A stretch of 36,740 nt of DNA from Oscillospiraceae bacterium (GTDB lineage: Bacteria > Bacillota > Clostridia > Oscillospirales > Oscillospiraceae): positions 1 through 36,740 of the forward strand of contig JAILRK010000192.1 of the NCBI GenBank assembly GCA_024698225.1. The letters run 5' to 3'. A model generated the notes under the pieces. The model was given only the letters and a program-made list of their open reading frames with translations, searched no databases and was not told the DNA's origin. Shown one piece after another: positions 8,259-14,527 of this stretch; position 1 is the stretch's first letter; each line of letters opens with the position of its first letter. Position numbers and translations under genes: made by a program.

Positions 8259-10105
8259 GCGCGCACCACCTCCAGCGCTGTCTCCGCGATGGACGCGGCG
8301 TCAATATGGAACGCCGCACGCAGCTGCTTTGTGCTGCCGTGGGGCGGAAACTGCTTGCCGAGGTTGCACAGGTGCAACCGCTCAAGCGGGGTGCCTTCTT
8401 CGGTCAGTATGGCGGCAAGCCGCTGGCCGACACAGCCGACGCTGGCGCACTCCTCCGCGACGACCAGTTTTTTCGTCCCGGCAAAGGTGCGCCGCACGTC
8501 CCGGTCAAGGAAGGGCGAGATGCAGTTGACCTTGACGACGCGTGCCGAAACGCCCTGTGCAGCAAGCAGCTCCGCCGCGTCGAGCACGGGGGAAATCATG
8601 GTGCCGTAGGCACAGAGGGTCACGTCGTTACCCGCGCGCAACTCGGCAAAGACGCCTTCGCTGCGGTCCTCGTGGTAGCGCTCCTCGCCGCCGCGGGGAT
8701 AGCGGATTGCCACGGGACCGTCCATTTCCAGGACGGCACGGCGCAGCATGCTGCGCAGCTCCGCAAAGCTTGCCGGGCAGAGCACCGTCATGTTGGGGAT
8801 ATCGGACAAAAACGTGGCGTCGAAGATGCCGTGGTGGGTTTCACCGTCCGCGCCGACCAGACCGGCGCGGTCCACGGCAAACACGGTGTGCAGGTTCAGC
8901 AGCGCCGTGTCGTGAATGAGCTGGTCATAGGCGCGCTGCAAAAACGTGGAATACACGGCGAACACCGGCACAAGCCCCTGCTTCGCCATGCCCGCCGCCA
9001 TTGCCGCCGCCTGCGACTCCGCAATGCCAACGTCGAAAAAACGCTTCGGAAAGCGCTCGGCAAAGTCTGCGAGGCCCGTGCCGTCGCACATGGCGGCGGT
9101 GATGGCGCACACGCGCCGGTCCTCCCCGGCGAGGCGGCAGAGCTCCGCGCCGAAGACCGAGGCGAAGTTCTCCCCGCTGCCCTTGCACACGCCGCTGTCC
9201 ACGTCGAACGGACCGACGCCGTGCCAACGGTTCGGCTCGCGCTCCGCAGGCGGATAGCCCTTGCCCTTGACCGTGCGCACGTGCAGCAGCACCGGGCAGT
9301 TGAGCTCCCTTGCCCAGCGCAACGTCTCCTCCAGCTGTGCCTCGTCGTGACCGTCCACGGGCCCGAGATAGGTGAAGCCCATGTCCTCAAACAGCGAGGC
9401 GCTGGGCAGCACCGCATCCTTCACGCTGTTTTTGATGCTGTGGTTGAGCGTATACAGCGCGCGTCCCGCCTTGGTTGCGCGCAGGACGCGCCGGTAGGCT
9501 TTTTTGAAGGCATAGTAGCCGGGCTTGTTGCGCAGCTTGGACAGATGCGCGGATATCGCGCCGACGTTGCGGGAGATGGACATGCCGTTGTCGTTGAGGA
9601 CAACAATCATCGGCTCGCCCGATGCGCCCGCGTTGTTCAGCCCCTCGTAGGCAAGGCCGCCGGAGAGCGCGCCGTCTCCGATGAGGGCAAGCACCGCATA
9701 GTCCTCCCCCAGCAGGCTGCGCGCGCGCGCCATGCCCAGCGCCACGGACACGGAGTTGGAGGCGTGCCCGGCAATGAAGGCATCGTGCACGCTCTCGTTC
9801 GGCTTGGGAAAGCCGGACAGTCCGTTGTACTGACGCAGCGTCGGAAACTGCGCCGTGCGTCCCGTGAGCGCCTTGTGCGCATAGCACTGATGACCTACGT
9901 CAAAAACAAGGCGGTCCCGCGACGTGTCGAACACGCGATGAATTGCCACGGTAAGCTCCACAGCGCCGAGGTTGGAGGCGAGATGTCCCCCTGTCTTCGC
10001 GACGCTGTGGAGCAAAAAGCTGTGTAATTCATCACATAGATGCTTCGTTTGCTCTCCCGAGAGCGCCTTGACATCCTCCGGCGTGTGGATTTGCTCTAAA
10101 ATCAA
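8255..10105 (-). CDS. dxs: 1-deoxy-D-xylulose-5-phosphate synthase (TTG start)
   Basis: This 616-residue TPP enzyme condenses pyruvate and glyceraldehyde 3-phosphate, the first step of the MEP isoprenoid pathway. Visible signatures are the N-terminal HLASNLGAVELTVAIHRVFD, the TPP motif GDGALSGGLAYEGLNNAG and the transketolase-like central region VDRAGLVGADGETHHG. GIAESQAAAMAAGMA carries the catalytic glutamate region. The reading frame extends upstream to 10174, but the TTG at 10105 was chosen. AGAGGT (10117-10112) lies six bases before it, the protein then begins LILEQIHTPEDVKALS as in the family, and upstream codons overlap oapA. It lies in the OLE-oapA-dxs-tlyA operon, and the operon link between OLE RNA and isoprenoid genes is known from other bacteria. 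Confidence 0.95.
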   Translation of the reverse strand: MILEQIHTPEDVKALSGEQTKHLCDELHSFLLHSVAKTGGHLASNLGAVELTVAIHRVFDTSRDRLVFDVGHQCYAHKALTGRTAQFPTLRQYNGLSGFPKPNESVHDAFIAGHASNSVSVALGMARARSLLGEDYAVLALIGDGALSGGLAYEGLNNAGASGEPMIVVLNDNGMSISRNVGAISAHLSKLRNKPGYYAFKKAYRRVLRATKAGRALYTLNHSIKNSVKDAVLPSASLFEDMGFTYLGPVDGHDEAQLEETLRWARELNCPVLLHVRTVKGKGYPPAEREPNRWHGVGPFDVDSGVCKGSGENFASVFGAELCRLAGEDRRVCAITAAMCDGTGLADFAERFPKRFFDVGIAESQAAAMAAGMAKQGLVPVFAVYSTFLQRAYDQLIHDTALLNLHTVFAVDRAGLVGADGETHHGIFDATFLSDIPNMTVLCPASFAELRSMLRRAVLEMDGPVAIRYPRGGEERYHEDRSEGVFAELRAGNDVTLCAYGTMISPVLDAAELLAAQGVSARVVKVNCISPFLDRDVRRTFAGTKKLVVAEECASVGCVGQRLAAILTEEGTPLERLHLCNLGKQFPPHGSTKQLRAAFHIDAASIAETALEVVRA

Positions 10106-10118
10106 AGTGACACCTCTT

Positions 10119-10667
10119 TTATTTTCGTCCGATGTGGAATACGCGCAGCACCTTGGCCGCATGGTATACGACATTCTTGCTGCGTGTCATTGCAATCCGC
10201 TTGCCAATCGCCTTGCCGCCGATGGTCACGCCTGAAATCAGCGCCGTCACCGCAATGGAAATCAGAATGCTGCGGGTGTTGAACCCCGCCTGCAGCTTCG
10301 CCACAATGACTGCGGCGGTGGTGCCGCTGACGATGCCGCAGATGTCGCCCACCACGTCATTGCAGAAGCTCGACACCTTCTCGGCGTTGCGAATGAGATA
10401 CAACGCCTCCTTCGCGCCCTTCTCCCTGTGCGACGCCATGGAATGAAACGGTTTGGCGTCCGCCGCAGTCACGGCGACGCCGATGACGTCGAACACAATG
10501 CCAAGGAAAATGAACGCCAGCAGCACGCAGACCGCCAGCGGATAGCCCGCGTCCTCCAGCGCAACGCCGGAGGCGAGACTCAGCGCCGCGGACAGCACCA
10601 CGGAGAGAAGAAAAATGCGCAGAACCCAAGGGGCATAACTTCGCGGCTTTGCCTCTTCTTTTTTCAT
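10119..10667 (-). CDS. oapA: OLE-associated membrane protein OapA
   Basis: This 182-residue integral membrane protein has about four hydrophobic segments (near 14-36, 42-66, 105-125 and 133-153). The ends are positively charged, and a polar loop (AADAKPFHSMASHREKGAK) follows the second helix. OapA is defined as the small transmembrane protein encoded directly downstream of OLE RNA; it binds the RNA and brings it to the membrane. The assignment rests on position (directly after the OLE-like RNA, 13 bases before dxs), size and topology. The ATG at 10667 was chosen because GAGAGG lies four bases upstream; the longer frame to 10712 runs into the intergenic hairpin. Without the RNA context it would only be called a conserved membrane protein. 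Confidence 0.82.
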   Translation of the reverse strand: MKKEEAKPRSYAPWVLRIFLLSVVLSAALSLASGVALEDAGYPLAVCVLLAFIFLGIVFDVIGVAVTAADAKPFHSMASHREKGAKEALYLIRNAEKVSSFCNDVVGDICGIVSGTTAAVIVAKLQAGFNTRSILISIAVTALISGVTIGGKAIGKRIAMTRSKNVVYHAAKVLRVFHIGRK

Positions 10668-10677
10668 ATGACCTCTC

Positions 10678-10699
10678 AAAACGACCGCCCGAAGGCGGC
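10678..10699 (-). terminator. Terminator-like hairpin between OLE RNA and oapA
   Basis: On the minus strand GCCGCC-TTCG-GGCGGT is followed by CGTTTTG, then the oapA ribosome binding site. The short T tract suggests partial termination. This would yield abundant OLE RNA and a smaller amount of read-through operon mRNA, or mark the 3' end of the RNA domain. Confidence 0.5.
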
Positions 10700-11379
10700 A
10701 GAATAACAGCAAAAAACTGAAGAGCGGCGGCAGAATAGAGTAATCCTACGGCTTTGGTCGGGTTGGCTTTCCCCGCGGTCCGCCTCCCGTTGCCGGTCAG
10801 GTGGTTCCCCTTTAAGGACCGTGCCGCGCCGTTGCCAACGCGCGATACCCGATTGCCACTTAGTCCGCACTGTAACCCCTACTCTGCCCCAAACGGACAG
10901 CCTAGGCGATTTCCGCCGCAGTCAAACCGTCTCTTAGCCTCTTTTGCAACGGCGGTTTCACGGAGCAATCGCCCTATCCCCTGGCCGGGGGATTTGGTTG
11001 TGTTCTCCGATTCGTCGCCGCCACGCAAGGCAGGCTACTCCGCGCACAGCGTTCACGGCGCTCGGGCCGGGTAGCACCGCAACGCGGGTTCTTAGCCCGC
11101 TCCGTACCAAGGTCGCTTACCAACAAGGGGAGTACGCCTGGCACGAGGGCGGGTCTCCACGGAAACAGGGTCGCGACCCCCATGCCATTAGGGGACGCCC
11201 GGAATCCGCAGGCTCCGCTTCTTCCGAGTTCGAAAGGCATAGCCTCCCTTCAGCACCCACCCCAAACTGGGCGTAAGCAGCAGGCACCAAAGGTTTCATA
11301 GTTGTGCCCTTTAAAGGATTTTTAGGCCCTTCTTAGGAGACGGCAGATCTGACTAGGATACTGCGCCGCTGTTCAGTTA
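10700..11379 (-). ncRNA. ole: OLE RNA (large structured noncoding RNA)
   Basis: About 650-680 bases without a plausible gene on either strand, GC-rich and full of short inverted repeats. Examples on the minus strand are GCGGG/CCCGC around TTAAGA-like loops (11084-11100) and ATCCCC/GGGGAT (10976-10993). It is transcribed from a strong promoter at 11386-11414 and ends just before a four-helix membrane protein gene and dxs. Size, orientation and neighbours (oapA, dxs, tlyA, nadK, argR, recN) match OLE RNA (Ornate, Large, Extremophilic), about 600 nt, known from extremophilic and anaerobic Firmicutes. OLE forms a membrane-associated ribonucleoprotein with OapA and is linked to cold, alcohol and Mg2+ stress. 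Boundaries are approximate: the 5' end is taken from the promoter and the 3' end from the hairpin. tmRNA and RNase P RNA were considered, but their hallmark sequences are absent. A covariance-model search (Rfam OLE) would settle it. Confidence 0.85.
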
Positions 11380-11385
11380 TCGCTT

Positions 11386-11414
11386 ATTATATACAACTGA
11401 ATCTGAATATTCAA
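11386..11414 (-). promoter_or_regulatory. Strong sigma-A promoter of the OLE-oapA-dxs operon
   Basis: On the minus strand TTGAAT (11414-11409) and TATAAT (11391-11386) are 17 bases apart in a very AT-rich stretch. Transcription should begin near 11379, where the structured RNA starts. OLE RNA thus has a dedicated promoter here. Confidence 0.8.
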
Positions 11415-11457
11415 GCCATTCCTGCATATTTACAAAAAGTTTCCATCTGTTCCCATC

Positions 11458-11482
11458 TTCCAATGAAACAATTTCATTGGAA
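11458..11482. repeat. 11-bp inverted repeat, possible operator
   Basis: TTCCAATGAAA (11458-11468) is repeated in inverse orientation at 11472-11482 around a 3-base centre. No T tract follows on either strand, so it is not a typical terminator. It lies about 45 bases upstream of the OLE promoter -35 box and just past the end of the nitrite-reductase operon. It could be a binding site for a dimeric regulator of the OLE operon. Confidence 0.45.
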
Positions 11483-11506
11483 CGGCGCATGTTTTGTGCG
11501 CTGCAG

Positions 11507-11544
11507 AAAAAAGCCCTGCCCCCGCAAACCCGTGGAGGCAGGAC
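11507..11544 (-). terminator. Terminator of the nrfA-resBC-ferredoxin operon
   Basis: On the minus strand GTCCTGCC pairs with GGCAGGGC (one G-T pair) and is followed by TTTTTT. It is located 19 bases after the last gene of the operon. Confidence 0.8.
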
Positions 11545-11562
11545 GTTTTTTGCGCTGTGGGG

Positions 11563-12153
11563 TCATTCCGGCTGCTCGCCGCGGTGCTTTGCCTTGCAGA
11601 TGAGCTGCGTCATGCTGCCCATCGGGCAGAAGCTGCACCAGGTCCGCGGGCGGTAGAGCGCCATCACGATGAGGCCGATGAGTGTGGAGGTCAGCATCAG
11701 GCTGTAGAAGCCGAAGCTGAACTGCGCGACCCAATCCGCTGTCGTGCCGGCGGTATACGCCCAGCCCCAGGGCACGCGGAAGGTCCAGAACAGCTTCACG
11801 ACCTCCCGCAGCGACGACGCCCCGGCATAGACCAGGTAGGTCTGATGCACGATGTTGGCGAACATCGTGAGGAAGAACAGCAAAAACCCGTAGCGGAACC
11901 ACTTCGACGACAGCCACGCGGGCGCGGGCTTCCCGCGCGAGCACTTCAGAGCGCGCGGCAGGACGGTGAACAACTGTCCCCTGCCGCAGAGGTGATTGCA
12001 GAAGAATTTGTCGCCGCCGAAGAGCGCCAGAAGCAGCGGCAGCAGAAAGTCAATCATGCCCAGCCAGGCAAACAGAATGTTGAAAAAGCCCAGCGTGAAG
12101 TAGAGAATGGACCAAATCCAGAGATAGTCGTACCATTTTTTGCTCTTTTTCAT
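11563..12153 (-). CDS. NapH/NosR-like 4Fe-4S membrane protein
   Basis: This 196-residue polytopic membrane protein has about four hydrophobic helices (near 12-45, 90-108, 140-165 and the preceding loop regions) and two cysteine clusters facing one side. These are C52-x3-C56 (FFCNHLCGRG) and, at the C terminus, WCSFCPMGSMTQLIC. Such clusters are characteristic of the Fer4_5 (NapH/NosR/RdxA C-terminal) family, which passes electrons between the quinone pool or ferredoxins and periplasmic-side reductases. The start is the ATG at 12153, which overlaps the ferredoxin stop as ATGA; the longer upstream frame is the ferredoxin gene in another phase. Its place in an nrfA operon without nrfH suggests it is part of the electron path to the nitrite reductase (inference). 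Confidence 0.8.
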   Translation of the reverse strand: MKKSKKWYDYLWIWSILYFTLGFFNILFAWLGMIDFLLPLLLALFGGDKFFCNHLCGRGQLFTVLPRALKCSRGKPAPAWLSSKWFRYGFLLFFLTMFANIVHQTYLVYAGASSLREVVKLFWTFRVPWGWAYTAGTTADWVAQFSFGFYSLMLTSTLIGLIVMALYRPRTWCSFCPMGSMTQLICKAKHRGEQPE

Positions 12154-12356
12154 GCGTCCGCCTCCCTCAGCTTCATGTCGATGCAGTCGGCAGGACATGC
12201 TTTTTTGCATTTTCCGCAGCCGATGCAGCGCAGTGGGTCGACAAGGGCGAAGCAGCCCTTCCAGACCCGAATCGCGTCCCTGGGACACTCGTGGGTGCAG
12301 GCCCCGCAGGAGACGCAGCGCGTGCGCGCGACCTGCGCATAGAATTTAGATGCCAT
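12150..12356 (-). CDS. 2[4Fe-4S] ferredoxin
   Basis: This 68-residue protein has two classical CxxCxxCxxxCP motifs: C14, C17, C20, C24 and C44, C47, C50, C54. It therefore should carry two [4Fe-4S] clusters, like clostridial ferredoxins and the NapG/NapF-type electron carriers. It has no signal peptide, so it should work in the cytoplasm. It overlaps the NapH-like gene by four bases, implying the two products work together. It follows resC by 71 bases containing a GC-rich hairpin that ends at its ribosome binding site (GAGGAACG). Confidence 0.92.
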   Translation of the reverse strand: MASKFYAQVARTRCVSCGACTHECPRDAIRVWKGCFALVDPLRCIGCGKCKKACPADCIDMKLREADA

Positions 12357-12363
12357 CGTTCCT

Positions 12364-12384
12364 CGCCGGGCGCCGCGCCCGGCG
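12364..12384 (-). other. GC-rich hairpin at the ferredoxin ribosome binding site
   Basis: CGCCGGGC and GCCCGGCG form an 8-bp perfect stem with a 5-base loop. On the minus strand it ends directly at the GAGGAACG ribosome binding site of the ferredoxin. There is no T tract. It could stabilise processed mRNA or tune translation. Confidence 0.4.
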
Positions 12385-12427
12385 TCCTCCTCTCCTGTTG
12401 TTTCCGTTATTGTGGTTCAAACGGCGC

Positions 12428-13216
12428 TCAGCCGTAGGAATGCAGACCGGGCATGAGCATGTTGACGCCCGCAAAGGTGAACAGCACCACCGGCACGGCG
12501 ATGATGGCATACCACGCCATCTTCACGCCGCTGCGCTTTGCGCGCAGCCGCAGGTGCAGATACACCGCATAGAGAATCCAGGTGATGAGCGCCCAGACCT
12601 CCTTCGGGTCCCAGGTCCAGAACGACGACCACGCCTGCTCCGCCCAGATGGCGCCGGTGAGGATGGTCACCGTCAGCAGGAGGAAGCCCAGCGCGATGAG
12701 CCGATACGCCAGGTAGTCCATCTGGTGGAGCTTCAGCTCGTCCGTGTCCTGCCGTCCGGACAGGACGACGTAGCGAAGCCCCGCGCCGCCTGCGAGCATG
12801 AACGACGAGTATGAGAACACCGCCGAGCCGATGTGGAACGCGAACCAGGACGAGCGCAGCGCGGGCATCAGCTCCGTGATTTCCATGGGCTGCAGCGCGG
12901 CATACGACAGGACGAGGAAGGCCATCGGCATTACCGCCACGGACAGCCACTCGGCGCGGTAACGCAGGCGCGCCACGCAGAGCATCACAGAGATGCCCCA
13001 GGAAAAGGCGGCGGAAAACTCGAACTGGTTGCTCAGCGGCAGGCGGTGCGCCGCAAGCCCGCGGAGCACGAGAAAGACCGTGTGCGCGGCAAGACCGGCG
13101 AGAAACAGCGCCCACGCCAGCCTGCCAAGCGCCTCGCGCTTGAAGACCGACGCGGCAAACTGCAGCACGGAGGCGGCGAAGTAGACAATCAAAATCCCAA
13201 AAAACAATGCGTTCAT
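12428..13216 (-). CDS. resC: Cytochrome c biogenesis protein ResC/CcsA
   Basis: This 262-residue membrane protein with about eight helices carries the haem-handling tryptophan-rich WWD motif (WAEQAWSSFWTWDPKEVWAL). It has conserved histidines in transmembrane context (AFHIGSAVFSY; VNMLMPGLHSYG at the C terminus). ResC/CcsA exports haem and, with ResB, attaches it to apocytochromes c outside the membrane. The gene overlaps resB by four bases (ATGA), and the ATG at 13216 has a good AGGAG site. Its presence right after nrfA indicates dedication to NrfA maturation. NrfA needs an unusual CxxCK attachment, which other bacteria serve with the specialised synthase NrfI (a CcsBA type). Confidence 0.93.
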   Translation of the reverse strand: MNALFFGILIVYFAASVLQFAASVFKREALGRLAWALFLAGLAAHTVFLVLRGLAAHRLPLSNQFEFSAAFSWGISVMLCVARLRYRAEWLSVAVMPMAFLVLSYAALQPMEITELMPALRSSWFAFHIGSAVFSYSSFMLAGGAGLRYVVLSGRQDTDELKLHQMDYLAYRLIALGFLLLTVTILTGAIWAEQAWSSFWTWDPKEVWALITWILYAVYLHLRLRAKRSGVKMAWYAIIAVPVVLFTFAGVNMLMPGLHSYG

Positions 13217-14460
13217 TCCTGTTTCTCCTTGTCCTTATTGTTCAGCAGCAGCGCAAGCTCCATGCGCATGCCCTCCGGCTTCGGTCCGCCGACGGCGTAA
13301 CCCGCGGCGTCGGTCCGGACGAGAACGGGCTGCATGAAAAACGTGACGTACAGCCCGACGGTCATCAGCACGAACGCCGCAATCAGCAGCGCGTTGATGA
13401 GCGTGGGCGTGCGCTTGATGCGAAGGCCCGGGTACTCAATCGGGTCGTTGAAGCGGAACGTGAGCCCCCCCACCTGCACCGTGTCGCCCGGAAACGCCAG
13501 CGTCGGCGTATAGACGCCGTCGGAGGCGACCTGAACGCGATACACAGGGTCGTCATAGCTGCCCGTCGTGTTGGTGATGAGCGTCACGTTGCCGCTGGGG
13601 TCCTTGATGTAGCCGGGAAACAGCGCCTCATACCAGACGCCGTTGCGCCCGTCGGCGGAGAGGAAGACCGGCTCGGTCAGCGTGAAATCGTCCGCGCCGC
13701 CCTCGGCGTTCGTCACGGTCAGCGAGCCCGCCGTGCCGTAGGTCTGCTGGTAGACCTTGTACGCGCCGAAGCTTGCGGGCTCGTTGACGCTCACGCGCCG
13801 GCTGCCGCTCATCCTCCCGTCGCTGAGGAGAATGCGCAGCTCACTGGCATAGTCCAGCCGGCCGTTCTCATCCTCAATGGAAAAGGCGTCCACCGAAATC
13901 ACCGTGCCGTCCGGCATGGTCAGCGACTCGCCGGGAAGGCAGGTCCGGTCGGTGACGGTGGGCAGATACAGCGCCGCCGCGCCCAGAAGCACCGTGAGCA
14001 GGATGGACAGATGCGTGATGAAGGTGCCCCAGCGTCCGAAGCCGTTCTTGTGCCAGACGGTCACGCCGCCGTCAAGGTGTTCCGCCTTACATCGTTTGGA
14101 AACCAGATAGGCGCGCAGCCGTTCTGACTCCTCGGGGGAGGTCTCCGCCTCGTTGGGCAGTTGCGCGGCGGCTGCAACGGCGTTCCGTCCGCCGCGCGCC
14201 ACGACGCGCACGCGCACGACGGAGCAGAGCGTCAGGTTGAGACACAGCAGGGCGAGCAGCAGCGCGAAGTACCAACTGGAAAACACATGGTGCAGCCCGA
14301 GCATCAGCACGATGCCGTGGGCGGCACGGTACGTCTGCGCGTAATACGCGACCTCCCTGCCCTGCGGAATCAGCGTGCCGACCACGGAGAACGCCGCAAT
14401 CAGTCCGAGCAGAATCAGCCCGAAGCGCATGGAGCGCAGGAACTGCCAGATTTTTTTCAT
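13213..14460 (-). CDS. resB: Cytochrome c biogenesis protein ResB/Ccs1
   Basis: This 415-residue membrane protein of system II cytochrome c maturation begins MKKIWQFLRSMRFGLILLGLIA with the typical first helix and GTLIPQG loop. A second helix (ALLLALLCLNLTLCSVV) and a third (GTFITHLSILLTVLLGAAALY) follow. A large external domain (about 170-355) precedes the final helix (LINALLIAAFVLMTVGLYVTF). ResB binds the apocytochrome and partners with ResC. It starts 67 bases after nrfA behind an attenuator-like hairpin and is coupled to resC. Confidence 0.92.
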   Translation of the reverse strand: MKKIWQFLRSMRFGLILLGLIAAFSVVGTLIPQGREVAYYAQTYRAAHGIVLMLGLHHVFSSWYFALLLALLCLNLTLCSVVRVRVVARGGRNAVAAAAQLPNEAETSPEESERLRAYLVSKRCKAEHLDGGVTVWHKNGFGRWGTFITHLSILLTVLLGAAALYLPTVTDRTCLPGESLTMPDGTVISVDAFSIEDENGRLDYASELRILLSDGRMSGSRRVSVNEPASFGAYKVYQQTYGTAGSLTVTNAEGGADDFTLTEPVFLSADGRNGVWYEALFPGYIKDPSGNVTLITNTTGSYDDPVYRVQVASDGVYTPTLAFPGDTVQVGGLTFRFNDPIEYPGLRIKRTPTLINALLIAAFVLMTVGLYVTFFMQPVLVRTDAAGYAVGGPKPEGMRMELALLLNNKDKEKQE

Positions 14461-14471
14461 AAAGCCCTCAC

Positions 14472-14506
14472 AAAAACGGGACCCGCCCTCCGGAACGGTG
14501 GGCGGG
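14472..14506 (-). terminator. Attenuator-like hairpin between nrfA and resB
   Basis: On the minus strand CCCGCCC pairs with GGGCGGG across an 11-base loop, then TCCCG and TTTTT follow. The gap between stem and T tract makes it a weak terminator. It would allow more nrfA than resBC transcript. Confidence 0.5.
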
Positions 14507-14527
14507 CGACCCGCTTACGGTATGATA

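Noticed and set aside
10754-11299. Several open frames on both strands across the structured RNA region
   Set aside because: They are arginine/proline-rich, overlap one another, lack ribosome binding sites and resemble no family. The region is better explained as OLE RNA.
10700-11379. tmRNA or RNase P RNA as identity of the structured RNA
   Set aside because: No tRNA-like ends or tag reading frame and no RNase P core sequences such as the GAAAGUCCGGGCU block were seen. Size and neighbours match OLE RNA instead.
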